From positions 2,852,001-2,916,000 of the forward strand of contig OZ234493.1 in NCBI GenBank assembly GCA_965153455.1: a DNA stretch of 64,000 nucleotides, given 5' to 3'. The notes under the pieces were generated by a model, which saw nothing but the letters and a program-made list of their open reading frames with translations, was not told the DNA's origin and did not search any database. The stretch comes from Sphagnum compactum (Eukaryota; Bryophyta; Sphagnopsida; Sphagnales). A program made the translations under genes and the position numbers. This document shows, piece by piece, positions 24,400 through 36,774 of this stretch. How positions within the stretch are numbered: the stretch's first letter is position 1; every line of letters starts with the position of its first letter.

Positions 24400-27060
24400 G
24401 CTATGAAAAAAAGTGAGGGTTTTGTAATTAGGCTTCGCAACTCAATTTCAAAATTGTAGTGGTCATTTTGCAACTTAAAATATTTTTACAACATAAATGC
24501 TATTGAACAAGTTGTAACAATTGCATCAAACACATCAAGATCGTATATGTAAATGTATGTTACGAAAACTATATGCAACTTGGTGCAACTACTTTGCAAC
24601 TAGTTGTCCACATCAATGTTTATAAATGAATAGAATATTTTGCATGGATTTGCATTCATGTCTTGACAAATGAAATCTATTGATATTTGTTTCCAACTAA
24701 CTTGTAACGAATACATTACCAAATTACTCTTGTCATTAATGGATTTTGCCAATGGTACTATACTATTGCAATTTGAATTTAATTGGTGTAATTTTAAATT
24801 GTAGCTTATCAATTTGTTTAAAAATTATTTCACAATTAATATTCATTTATGGATGGTATTATTTTTCATTTATTGGAATTGACAATAATATTTTTTCATT
24901 TTGAAACACGTTACATAAATCCATTGCATAAATAATGATGAACAGCTTGCTCCAACAATATAATTGTATATATTAATATTCAATGTTGAAAAATACAATA
25001 TTCATATAAACATTTTTGGTGTTCCATGGTCCTTTCTATGGTGTGTATTCTTTTTACATTTATAATGTTAAGCTAAAACATGTTATTGTTATTATTGTTA
25101 TTGTTATCAAATATCATATCTAATATATATTGTTAGATACAATGCTAAAAGGTCCACCTTGTTTTTATTCAAGAATTGGACTCAATTTTGATCGTTGTCA
25201 AATGTTGAATGATGTTTGCACATTTGCAATGTAAAAACAATTTCATTATAATATGAAAATCAATTAATGTTCATATTTTAAATCTAAGTAAGATTCTTTT
25301 ACAACTAACAAGCAACATACATACGATGTCATCATTGACTTATCATTGAAATCATATATACACAACACATGCCATATAATCATATAATGGTTAAACTACA
25401 AATTTTATGTTTACAAATAATCATTTACAAAGTAAGGTGTTATAAGTAAAATTGGAGTACATTGGTTTAAATTTTCTCACATGTAAATGTAAACTTACAT
25501 GTACCTTTGTTGTTTTAAACATAAAAGTCTATTGAGCTTGGATGATTTGGGATTTACACCATCAAAGTTCATAATCAATAATTCATTTTAATTGCATAAA
25601 AACTAACAAATTAACAATCTAAATTCTTTTGCACAATAATAATGAATGATATTACAAATATACAAAACATGAGTGTTGAATTTGAATATTTATACTCATT
25701 ACACCAAAAAATTAAAAGCTTTTATAATTTCACATAATCATCAATAATAAAACTTTAATGGTTTCAATCAATAATAATAAAATAAACAAACAATTTTTTG
25801 ATAGCATGGCATGAAAATGAAAATACGTTAACCAAAATCATATATATGTGATATATTAAAATTGTATAAAGATCTATTTTGCAATTAATATATGACCTTT
25901 GTGAAAGGTATGAATTTTTTTAATGTGATATTTTATTTTTAAATACCTTATATTTCCATGAAACAAATGCAACATAATTGCACATCAGTTACATTGAACA
26001 CCTAATTGTAAGGTAGTAAGATTTACACAAACCCGATTTCTCATAGCGATGGTATATTTATAATTTCTAAAATACCTAAAAAAATAAATTCATATTATAT
26101 AGTTTGATAAACTTTAGGACTCCGCAATTGATTTGTTCTTTCTCAACAAAAACTAGTACTCTCCTAACCCAAAGAAAAATTAAAGACCCTTGATTAGAAC
26201 ATAAGCAACTCCCAATTGTAGTACCCTAGTACAACCTTGGCCAATTCGACACTAATTATATTATTTTCAGAAAATGTTGAAATTTTCAAAAATTATGATA
26301 TCTTCCAAGTCAAAAAAATATTGTGACAGAAAATAGTGAATATTTAGGAATAATCCATTTGTTGAAATGAATTTTTCAAAATTAATTAATTATTCAACAG
26401 ACATGTGTTGAATATGGCCAAGGTGCTACAATTAGTTGAATATGGCTATTTCAGAATTGTTTTTCCTCCAAATATGGCAACTTTGGTGCATTTCTTTCAC
26501 AAAAATCCTTTGTGTATGAGTGAGTTGCACTGGATTTTTTTCATTTTCTGATGTTGTGTCATTTGGCTACCATCCAAAGCGGGGATTTAGCATTAAATGG
26601 CAATAGGATTTTAGAACCCGTCTAAATAATTTTTTAAAAAATATTTTTAAAAATGATACCAAATGAAAATCAGAGTCCAAATGTGACAAATAATAATAAT
26701 TCAAAAGAATTCCCCCCTTTTTCTTTTTCTTTTCCAAATTTGGTGATTTTTCCATATAAATTTGGGAATATTGTTCAGAATATTCTCATTTTCATTTTTA
26801 TTTCTGGAAAAAAAATCACTGGAATAAAGTTACATGAGTTGGAATGGATTAAAGCAACCCAAAACCATTGTGAAAAAAAATCACCTCGAGATTGTTGATT
26901 ACCCTACACATAATCTTCTTGTGTGTCATATCATCATTCATATTACACAATTCTCATTCAAGCAAATTCATAACTTGCCATTCAAGAATGGGAGTTATCA
27001 ATCGACCATTCATCCATTCATTCAACTACTTGGCCCGGAGAACACTCTCGAGTGGCAAAT
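24400..27060. other. AT-rich intergenic DNA, no gene seen
   Basis: Low-complexity AT-rich sequence with (TTATTG)n-like patches near 25080-25110. The plus-strand frame at 26834-27109 runs into the tandem repeat to its right and shows no known motif. Confidence 0.55.
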
Positions 27061-27065
27061 TGTTG

Positions 27066-27420
27066 GTAAATGTGGGATAGATGATGATGAAGAATTCTTT
27101 AAGCCCTAAAAAAACAATTCATGACAAATTGTGGGTAATTGCGGGATAATTTTGGGATAGATGATAATGAATTCTTCAAGCCCTAAAACGATTGATGACA
27201 AATTGTGGGTAATTGCGGGATAATGTCGGGATAGATGATAAATGAATTCTTCAAGCCCTAAAAAAACAATTCATGACAAATTGTGGGTAATTGCGGGATA
27301 ATTTCGGGATAGATGATAAATGAATTCTTCAAGCCCTAAAAAAACAATTCATGACAATTTGTGGGTAATTGGGATAGATGATGATGATGAATTCTTCACG
27401 CCCTAAAAAACAATTCATGA
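27066..27420. repeat. Tandem repeat, about 74-78 base unit, four to five copies
   Basis: Units begin TGACAAATTGTGGGTAATTG at 27122, 27196, 27274 and 27352, each followed by CGGGATAAT, GGGATAGATGAT and GAATTCTTCAAGCCCTAAAA. A partial, more diverged unit precedes them from about 27066. Last unit is slightly shortened. Confidence 0.9.
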
Positions 27421-27724
27421 CCAAAAATCATCAAATTTTTTTTAAAAATTCACAAGGAGGCTTGTTCCAAAGAAAGAATGTACAAAGCCCAAGCCCCATA
27501 TGCTTTGCTTTGGTTATTACTATACCAGAATTTTGACTCAAGTGGGGTATTTTCAAACCCCCCCCCTCCCTTAAAATGGTCAATCCTTTTGGGTTTCTAG
27601 TCCCAAAAGTGGGGCAATAAAGTCACTCACAAGTTGTCTCCAACACTCATAAAAGCCAATAATGAAAGATTCTCCTCCTCCTCCTCAAATAGAGGGATGA
27701 TGGGTTTTCTGGCTTTTTGGGGTA

Positions 27725-27867
27725 ACCCAATCCAACCCAACCCAACTCAACCCAACCCAACTCAACTCAACCCAACCCAACCCAACCCAACCCAACCCAA
27801 CCCAACCCAACTCAACCCAACCCAACCCAACTCAACCCAACCCAACCCAACTCAACTCAACCCAACC
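27725..27867. repeat. CCCAA/CTCAA pentanucleotide array
   Basis: About 28 pentamers, mostly CCCAA with CTCAA interspersed in a semi-regular pattern. Its translation (NPTQPNPTQ...) comes from the repeat, not from a gene. Confidence 0.95.
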
Positions 27868-27999
27868 ACCATGCATTTGTTCTTCAGCCCATGTGGAGAT
27901 CTGATCATTTGATGTTGTACATGGACTATTTTATGACCAAGATAGAGCACCATGAAATGGTCACTTTGTAGGTAGTTTGAAGGGTTTTAAGCAATCTAT

Positions 28000-28019
28000 G
28001 GGGGGGGGGGGGGGGGGGG
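28000..28019. repeat. Poly-G tract, 20 bases
   Basis: Twenty consecutive G on the plus strand. One of four similar tracts in the 28.0-39.4 kb desert (others at 34146-34167, 35824-35843 and 39318-39338). Confidence 0.95.
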
Positions 28020-31000
28020 AGAGATGCTAAAAAGAACTAGCCTTGAGTTAACCTTTGTAATTTGTTTGTAATATGGGCTGGTTTTGTCATCACAATAATT
28101 ACCTTTAACCATATCAATTCCCCCCAATAGTAATACACCTAAATATGCAACTATCCTATTGTTATTTGCAGTTTAGGAAAAGCTACAAAATTTATTTACT
28201 AGAACCATGTGGCCGGAGACAAAAGATTTGGATTAATCTAAGGTTATATATATAGTGTCAATTCAAAGATTTTATATACATAATAATTCATACTTTCTTT
28301 ATAATTTCCAATTACGATAATGCCACCCAGCAATTAGCTCCCACTTCCATGATTTTATATGTGTGATTTATACATTGTTAAAATTAAAGGACTAAAATAA
28401 ATAAATTTTTTATTTTAAAACATCTACAATAGTAGGAAATGTATTGTAATATTTAAAATTAACTTACATGAGATATAATTGTAATGATTTTTTTATCAAT
28501 ATAAAATTTATTATCATTTTCTTAAAATTATTGAATGTATTCTAATAGTTAAATTAGCCTTTAAATTTAAATTGTATGATCATAAATGTAATCTTTGGGC
28601 AAGGTTTCAACTTGAGCAAATTCCCCCTCCCCACTTTCCCCTGCTTTTTTCCCTTCATTTGTTCTTGGATGGTTTTCAATATTTTATCATTAATTATGTC
28701 AATCTCAAATTTGATTTTACTATATAACATGGACATGAAAAAGCACATTAACATGCACAAAACCCACAATTTTTCTTGTCTTTGTTATATTTTATCTTAA
28801 AAATTCTCCCCTTTTTTTTATGTTTGAACAATCAACCATGCTCCAACCCTTTTCAAATGCAAAAATATTTCACCTAACATTAGGTAGCCATGTTCACATG
28901 TCATGTTTGCAAGTTTGTGTGAGACTCACGTCCTATGTTACCATCTATGTACTACTAAAGTAAGTATTGGCAAGACATGAAAGCAAAGTGAGGACATGCT
29001 AAAACCTTACAACTTAGGACTACCCAATCATTTCCAAAACCTTTATTTGGTGAGGAACTCTTTTTGGATTCCCAAGTGTTTTCACTTCATAATTATATTT
29101 TGTTAAAAGGTAGTCAACAAAATTTGAACACCTTTCTATACCTATCACATTCAATTAGGGTCTTCTTGCTTAAAATAATCAATCAATCAAATAATGGTGT
29201 ACATTCACAAAGAGCTAAGGCCCATAGGATGGACAAACCTAACAAAAGGGTCAAGTGCATTTTCCACTTTGTAGCCTTGATAATAAACTTAATAAGTAAC
29301 ACTATATTATCTCTAACTAGAGAAACCACTATGAATATATGTTACATAATTTGATAGTAATTTCACCTATCTATTTTCATCTTTTACTTTGTTGAACATG
29401 AGAAGAGTTTCAAAATAAATTGTAAAGATGACACTTTTGGTGCCATTAGACATTTAGAAGTTGTTGCTACTAACCAACAAAAAAAGTTTTGTAGTTCTTT
29501 CATTAAATGAAAACAATGAAGGTGATTTATAAGCAACAATCAATTGTGTAATGCTAGAATTGTAATGTATTAACCAAATGTGTGGTTGTTAAATTTTATT
29601 TTTTTTCTTTTGAAAATTCATCATCAACCTCAATGGAAATAACATTAGTTATGACTTTGAGGATATTAATGAACATCACAACACCATAAGAGGATTTCTA
29701 CTTACATGCATGTTAGTTGTGCAAATAAGGTAAAAAATGCATCATGTGAAATGTGAATGTTCATAAATTGGTCATGCATAACTTGCAATGAAGATCTTGA
29801 TTTGGACACATGTGGTAGATTTGGCCACACAAATGGGTTGTAGCAAAAGATTGAACTATTACATTACACCAAATTTGTAACTTTTTGAAATATCTATCTA
29901 TTGATTGTTTATTAATTGAAATTGGATATTATAATCAAAATGTTTGTGAAGGTTTCAAATATCACATGCAATATAAAAATTGAAAACATTTTTATGTGTC
30001 AATGCGATGGTTAACATCATGACAAACAATTTTGCTTCCCCAAAAAAAAAATTAAAAAAATCTTTGAGAATCATTGTGAAAGGCATTCAATTTTAAAACT
30101 TATCAAATGAAATGTTAAATGCATGTTAAACTTTATATATCCTAAGGAATTGCTGCAAGATTGATTTATAATGCATTGTTATAAACTTTTTGTGCCATCC
30201 TTTGGCAAATACATACAACATGGCAATTGCACCCCATGGCTAACCACATAGCAAAAGTTGTATATAAGGAGATACTATCAAAAGGATGGATGTCCCCACA
30301 ATATATTATGTGTTATTTTTTACTAGGACAAAACCAAATGAATGGTTATACACAATTATGGGAATGTTTACATTTGGCTAACAATTGGTGATTACAAATG
30401 AGGTGATTTGCTTCCTATTTATTGACCTTATGAGCTTTAGAATCAAAACATATCTCCAAAAAATATCATTGAACATCATGTCCCAATGGATGATAATAAC
30501 TCGTTAAATTACATTCATTAGTTTTTAAACTTCAAAAACTTACTTGTGTACAAGAATTCAACCACACACATGTGTGATTGCTTCCATTTCAATTATTTCC
30601 AGCAAATGATTTTATTATTTTTAATTATCAAAATTACCAAAAATGATTAATTTTTAAAAATGAAATATATATATATATATATGATTTTTTTCTTTCATAA
30701 TTTCATATGTCCATAATTCATCATGTTCAAATGAATCTTCAAATTGTTCTAATTCTTTTTAACTCTATATCCTTTTCAATTTATTCCACCAAATTAAAAA
30801 ATAATTTGTAGCCAACTATTGGATCATTAGGCCAATTCTTGTTCACAAATATCAACTTTTCCAAATTGGTTGTTTGTAAACAACATCTTTTTAAATTTGT
30901 TAATATGATGGTTAAAAAGAAAGTCCTTTTTATCTCAATTTGAAATCTTATAATGCTTAATATTTGGCAAGTAAAAAAACCAACAATGAAAACATGAATT

Positions 31001-33090
31001 CATGCTTCTCCCATCATTGAAGAAGACATTTTATATCTTTAATGTCCACTTGGTATTTTCTAAAAATCCAAAAAAAATTACCAATAAGTTCTTTCACCGA
31101 CTCATTGGTGCTAACAATTTGATAAAAAAAAATCCAAATCACAATCTTCTTAAGCCATTCGGTTTGCACGACCAACTTAAAATGCTAACACAAGATGTAA
31201 ATGATTATAACATTTGATAAGCATGGGATATTAGAGTCTTTTGTCATATTTTTCAACAATAACCACACTTTCTTCATGGACAATATAAAATGATATTAAG
31301 TGAAGGCTTTGAAATCTAAGTTCTAGCATCAGAAACATGTTATGGAATTTTTTGACATCATATTTCTTTAAAATGGAGAGGAAAAACTCGAACAACCCCA
31401 AAACCTTTTTTTTCATCTTGGAAACCATGGAAAAATCTAAAGAACAACCATAGAATCATCATATATCAAATTGACTAGTGTTGGTGGTGAGTATGTAAAA
31501 TGAAATGTAATGCAATTCAAAAATAAAGTATGAATCCTACAAACAACAAATGTATTTCCTAATGTTAAAATGTTACCAAGTTTAATAACAAACAAAAATT
31601 GAACTTGGAACATAAAAAAATGTTTCACCAAAATAAATGGAAATATAAACATTAACATCCAAACAAAAAAAACAAAAACTTACAAGCATAGTTTGAAAGT
31701 CATACTTCGAAAAATAAATCAATGATGAATCAAAGTTCCTCGTTCCAAACCTATACAAAGCATGTGGGGAGAATCACCAAATTGACAAGCAACATCAAGA
31801 GGAATTAAACAACAATGCAAGAAGAATGAAACAATACACATGGGAACTAACTCAAAAACACACTTAAAGTGGGAGGAGCTAAAAAACAACAAAAGAAATG
31901 AACAATAATATATGAAAACCTAAGCAACAACACAAAAAGACCTGAACAACAACACAAGAGAAACCAAACAACATGCATGGGAGCTAGGTCAAAAAAGGTG
32001 CTTGAAGTTGGAGGAGCCAAACAATAACAAGAAGATTGAACAACAATGCAAAAGGACCCAAGGAGGAATGCAAGAAGACTTTAACAACAGAATTTTTTTT
32101 AAAAAAAAACAAAAAACAAAACTCTCTATTGAGCCTATCACTATGAAAGGCAAGGGCCTTATCAAATTCCTACACTTTACTATAATACTAGGTTAGGTGC
32201 TATTTCACCCAAGGCCAAACAAACAATGTGAAATGGATAGATGGTCATAGACAAATGTGTCCAACTGGGGAGAGAAAGTCATAGATGGACACACTACTAC
32301 TACTACTAATTGGTGGATTCCAGGCTAAATTACCAAACACCAAGTTGCCTCCAACAAGTTGAGGAGAGTTGGGTTCCCATCATTTTGTCTGTACTTCCCA
32401 CCTAAGATGCAGCTTGGGAGGTGATTGTGGTGGTTGGGGGAGCTTCCAAAGTCCACCTTGAATTCCATGGGGAAAGTCATGTGAAGAAGAAGAAGAAGAA
32501 GAAAAAAGTTGAATGATGCCTATCTCATGTCCACACTTAGTAACTGAGTTTCCAAATCATAATAATAATGATAATAATTAATATAATAATAAATAATAAT
32601 AATAATTTATTACCACCTATAATTTTCTATGAACATGTCTCCTCATCTAACCCACCTAAAATAAATAAATAATGAAAAAGCACCTACAATAATAATTATA
32701 TATATATATCTATATAGAACTATACCTAGATAAATACCAATTTAGGGGTTGGTTCCAGGTCTGGTTCTAGCCGGAGTTTGGTCCCCAGTTCCAAGCCTAG
32801 TTTGAGGTCAAGTTATGGGACCAGGATTTTATTTTATTTATTTTATAATTTATTTATTGTTTGAAGAAATTCAGAAATTTGAATTGGTGGTTCAGGTACC
32901 AAAGAACCGGAACCGTTATGTTAGTTCGTGTTCTCACACGCGCCCAAGGAGAGAACCCTACAATACTCGCAAAAAACCCCAAAAATAATTAATTTGGGGG
33001 TCTTCTCGACATTTAAATATCCCATCCTAAGACTAAATAAGTGTCTCCTAGTCCAATTTTTAACATTTTTTGGGTTAAATTTAAAGTGGG
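28020..33090. other. AT-rich gene desert
   Basis: About 5 kb with no supported gene. Contains an (AT)n run at about 30665-30682, AAT/TAA-rich microsatellite-like stretches near 32560-32610, and a (GAA)n run near 32486-32503. Between 31,780 and 32,110 there are diverged repeats of AACAACAAnACAAGA-type sequence. No tRNA or rRNA seen. Confidence 0.55.
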
Positions 33091-33194
33091 GTTTAGGGTT
33101 AAATTTTAAGTGGGTTTAGAGTTTAGGGTTACATTTTAAGTGGGTTTAGAGTTTAGGGTTAAATTTTAAGTGGGTTTAGAGTTTAGGGTTACAC
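33091..33194. repeat. 30-bp tandem repeat containing TTTAGGG
   Basis: Units start at 33091, 33121, 33151 and 33181 (last one partial), each GTTTAGGGTTA(A/C)ATTTTAAG followed by TGGGTTTAGA. Copies 1 and 3 carry AAATTTT, copies 2 and 4 carry ACA, which suggests the array grew by doubling a 60-base pair of units. The unit includes the plant telomere heptamer TTTAGGG but the array is not a telomere. Confidence 0.95.
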
Positions 33195-34145
33195 TTAATG
33201 GGAATTTGAATATTTTGAAACCAACAGTTTTATTTTATTCTGATTTTTCAAATATCCAAACCCAGTGGTTTTTAGAAATCAAATATCCGCCCAACACTGG
33301 TTTAAATTGTTTAAAAAATATTTATAAAAAAAAACCCTCCATTGTCTTTTTTTATTCCAAATTTAAAGTTTCCTAAATTGAATGCAACCACTAGAAAGAA
33401 GCCTAAGGGTTTTTTTTTTACTTTTTTTTAATTTTTTTTAATTTTAATTTTAAGTTAAAATTTCACCACTAGGTTTTAATTTCTTTTGAAAACGGCAACA
33501 ATTAGTTATTTATTTATTTATTTTTCCATGTTTTCTAGTCCCCAATCTCAAACATTTTTATTTTATTTTTGTTTTGCAAGATGTATAATATCTGAATGAA
33601 TTTGTTCCATTGTGTCGGGTCTTGGGTTTTTAAAAAGAAAAAGAAAAAAAGTGAATAGACTTTTGAAATCTAAAAAAAAAAAGAAATTTGATCACCCAAA
33701 TCTTTATTTATCTCAAACTTTTTTTTTTTAAATTTAAAAATCATCATCACACTAGCATCAATTTCAACGTTATTTATTCTATGATAACTAAGATTCAGAA
33801 AACATATAACTATTATAAAACTCTAGACATAACAAATAGTATTTTTTTTAAAAATTCAAAATTATTTTAATAATCATATATTCTTTAATTCTGGTATGGA
33901 TTGATCACCACCTCAGCTACATTACAAAATAAAAATAAAAATAATATTTATAAATTTGTAATAATAATATTTATTTAAAAAAAAAAAAAAAACTGGGACA
34001 CACTCAAGGTGGAGAAGGTACAAGCTACTAGTGCAAGTGCTAGGTTCACACTGGCCCACTTTTTGAGACTTTTTGACGATTCGGAACTGGGCGAGCTTTT
34101 GTTTGTTTTTTTCTCTGCAAGATTCAATGACTCGAGACTTGTTTT

Positions 34146-34167
34146 GGGGGGGGGGGGGGGGGGGGGG
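34146..34167. repeat. Poly-G tract, 22 bases
   Basis: Twenty-two G, one T, then seven more G (34168-34175), on the plus strand. Confidence 0.95.
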
Positions 34168-34236
34168 TGGGGGCCACTGTCCTTCCCTCTTTTTTTTGGC
34201 ATGGCAATAAATAAAATGGCCTTTCTAGTATATTTT

Positions 34237-34608
34237 GGATGAAGTATTATAGTCAAATTGTGTGAAATAAAGGCCTTTGGATGAAGTATTATAGTTGAAT
34301 AGTGTGAGAAATACTATTTTGGATGAAGTATTATAGTTGAATAGTGTGAGAAATAAGGGGCCTTTTTTTTGTGGTATATTTTAGATGAAGTATCATAGTC
34401 AAATATTGTGAAATGGTGAAATAAGGGGCCTTTTTTTGGGTATATTTTGGATGAAGTATTTGTTATAGTCAAATAGTGTGAAATAAGGGCCGCCATTGTT
34501 TGGTATATTTTAGATGAAGCATAACAGTCAAATCAAATAGTGTGAAATAAGGGCCTTTTTTGGGTATATTTTTTGGATGATGCATTATATAGTCAAATAG
34601 TGTGAACT
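34237..34608. repeat. Tandem repeat, 42-66 base unit, seven copies
   Basis: Units begin GGATGAAGTATTATAG or close variants at 34237, 34279, 34321, 34383, 34449, 34512 and 34575, continuing with TCAAATAGTGTGAAATAAGG and GGCCTTTTTTGGGTATATTTT. The first two spacings are 42; the later ones are 62-66 because they keep the poly-T and TATATTTT part. Confidence 0.9.
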
Positions 34609-34754
34609 TGTTTTGGGCTGGAAATATGCCCGTGCATGTTAGTGAATTGCAATGCCTTGCAATTATGTTGGTAAAAAAAAAAAGATTCTTCTTGATTAAC
34701 CAACTGCAATGATTGGCCTAGTTGAAAATATTTAAATGGTTTATCATTTTAAAG

Positions 34755-35066
34755 TAATGACTAAACCTAATGGCTAAACTCAGTGACTTGAAATAATGAT
34801 TAAATTTAGTGGCTAAACTAAATGACTTGAAATAATGGTTAAACCTAATGACTAAATTCAATGACTTAAAATAATAGCTAAACCTAGTGAATAAATTTAA
34901 TGATTTAAAATAATGGCTAAACCTAGTGTCTAAATTCAATGATTTAAAATAAAAACTAAACTTAATGGCTAAATTCAATGACTTAAAATAATGGTTAAAC
35001 TTAGTGGTTAAATTCAATGACTTAAAATAATGGTTAAACTTAGTGGTTAAATTCAATGACTTAAAA
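34755..35066. repeat. 39-bp minisatellite, eight copies
   Basis: Eight units of exactly 39 bases starting at 34755 (TAATGGTTAAAC, TTAGTGGTTAAATTCAATG, ACTTAAAA), with the last two copies identical and the first ones more diverged. Because 39 is a multiple of three, one minus-strand frame stays open and reads as a 13-residue FKSLNL...NHY repeat. Composition and drift point to a minisatellite, not a protein gene. Confidence 0.95.
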
Positions 35067-35823
35067 TAATGACCTTTTTCAGGTTTGGAATTAAATAATA
35101 ATACCATGGTGTCTCTATCATTTTAGCAATCTTTTTGATAAATATTTATTTTTTTATTTATTTTTTTTCACTTGAAAGCTTACCATTCAATTCAAACATG
35201 ATTTCCTTTCGTATTTGACGCTTTCCAAAAATCAATACATACATTTGCAAAACAATGTTCACACATTGAGTTTCCCTATTTTGTAAGGGGTTCACACTTG
35301 GGCCAACGGCACAGGCCACACGAGTAGAGTATACACTAATACTATTCGCAACAAAGTCTTTTAGAACTTTTGACATTTGTGGTCAGCTAATTTTGAACAC
35401 AATCAACATTTATTGAAAATAATTTAATTATTTTCAGAAAATGATAAAGGTGTTACATAAGTATGGTAGTGTAAAATTTTATTTTCCACTGAAACAAAAT
35501 GCCCAATATTACTAAATTGTAATACCCTTACAATAATGTTAGGAAAAGAAATTTTACTATGAAATTGCATCTTAACTCATAGCAATGAAATGGCTTATGG
35601 ATTAAGTATAGTAGTGTGTAGTAGTATAACACTCAATTTGGGCCTATACAAAATTCCCACAATATTCTGCCCTTGTAAAGGGCCCTGTAAAAGAAAAAAA
35701 AATGGATTTAAAAAATTAAAAAAATTGTTGAACTATAATAATGGGCCGAATTGATGATATTTAAAATAGTATCTCACTTGATGATGTCAATTTTTCTATG
35801 TTTATAGGGTGGGGATTGGGGGA

Positions 35824-35843
35824 GGGGGGGGGGGGGGGGGGGG
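35824..35843. repeat. Poly-G tract, 20 bases
   Basis: Twenty G on the plus strand directly after GGGGATTGGGGGA. Confidence 0.95.
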
Positions 35844-36514
35844 ATAATTGACATGGTATATTGGGTATGGTAAAAACACTTATACAGGCCCAAACAAGGG
35901 GGTATGTGGGTGGAGATGGTCTTACATGCTTTGATAGCATTACATATAGTAAAGGACGTCGGGATGAAATGAAGCTTTCCATCCATTTGTCCGTCCGTCA
36001 TTCATCCCGTCATCCGTCCCGTCATCCATCCAAACAGAACAAATATATATTTTAAAAAGGGAAAAAACTAGTTCATTTGTTATAAGACAAAGGAAAGAAG
36101 TATCCTTTCAAAATGGTATGTCATATGTGTGACCCAAAAAAAAAACAAACAATGGGTGTTTTAGAACTATGTTGGCTATAATAATATAAGTTTTTTTTGG
36201 GTTTATTGTATACGGCTTTTGATTCTATTTTTATTTCAGTACAATCGGTGTTGGCAGCTTGTCACACAAGTTCCATATTTTTCGGCAAAAGTCAAAAAAG
36301 TTGGGAGAGCTCGCAACAAAAGTTGGTTTAAGGGTGTTATCTAACATCATCCCACAAAGCGGTAAAGCTCCAAATGCCGCAAACTATCATACCCTACTAT
36401 CAAACAAAGGTTATGCCAAGAATGGGTTTTCAAGAATAAAAAGCTTTTCCTTTCCTTACTCAAAGAGATCTAGAGAATTGCCCAAAATAAGGGGATCTAC
36501 AACATGGATTGTCT

Positions 36515-36770
36515 AACCCTAATTTTGAGAATGTCCCTTCACCCTTCTTGGGCTTTACCCATAATAAACCATGAGGCAATGATTATCAATGAACTTAAAA
36601 AACAAACATTAGGTATGTAAAATACCAAGGCCCATGAATGAATCGGCAACCCTAATTTGACAATGTCCCTCCACCCTTCTTGGGCTTTACCCCTACTAAA
36701 CCATGAGGCAACCAACATCATGAACTTAAACCATAGGTATGTAAAATCACTAAGGCCCATGAACCATGAT
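36515..36770. repeat. Direct duplication, period 133
   Basis: Segment starting AACCCTAATTTTGAGAATG at 36515 recurs from 36648 (AACCCTAATTTGACAATG), each with CACCCTTCTTGGGCTTTACC, AACCATGAGGCAA, GGTATGTAAAAT and AAGGCCCATGAA. The open frames in either strand here come from the repeat. Confidence 0.85.
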
Positions 36771-36774
36771 GAAT

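Noticed and set aside
27634-27912. Frame encoding an NPTQP repeat protein
   Set aside because: Produced by the CCCAA/CTCAA array; the non-repeat ends are short and unrecognisable.
33091-33194. CRISPR-like array
   Set aside because: The 30-base units are directly adjacent with no unique spacers, and the setting is a eukaryotic genome.
34718-35107. Minus-strand 129-codon frame with 13-residue repeats
   Set aside because: The 39-base minisatellite is a multiple of three, so a frame stays open by default; changes between copies show no preference for silent positions that I can see.
36259-36516. 85-codon plus-strand frame as a small basic protein gene
   Set aside because: Unrecognised, runs into a direct duplication and has no start-site or splice support.
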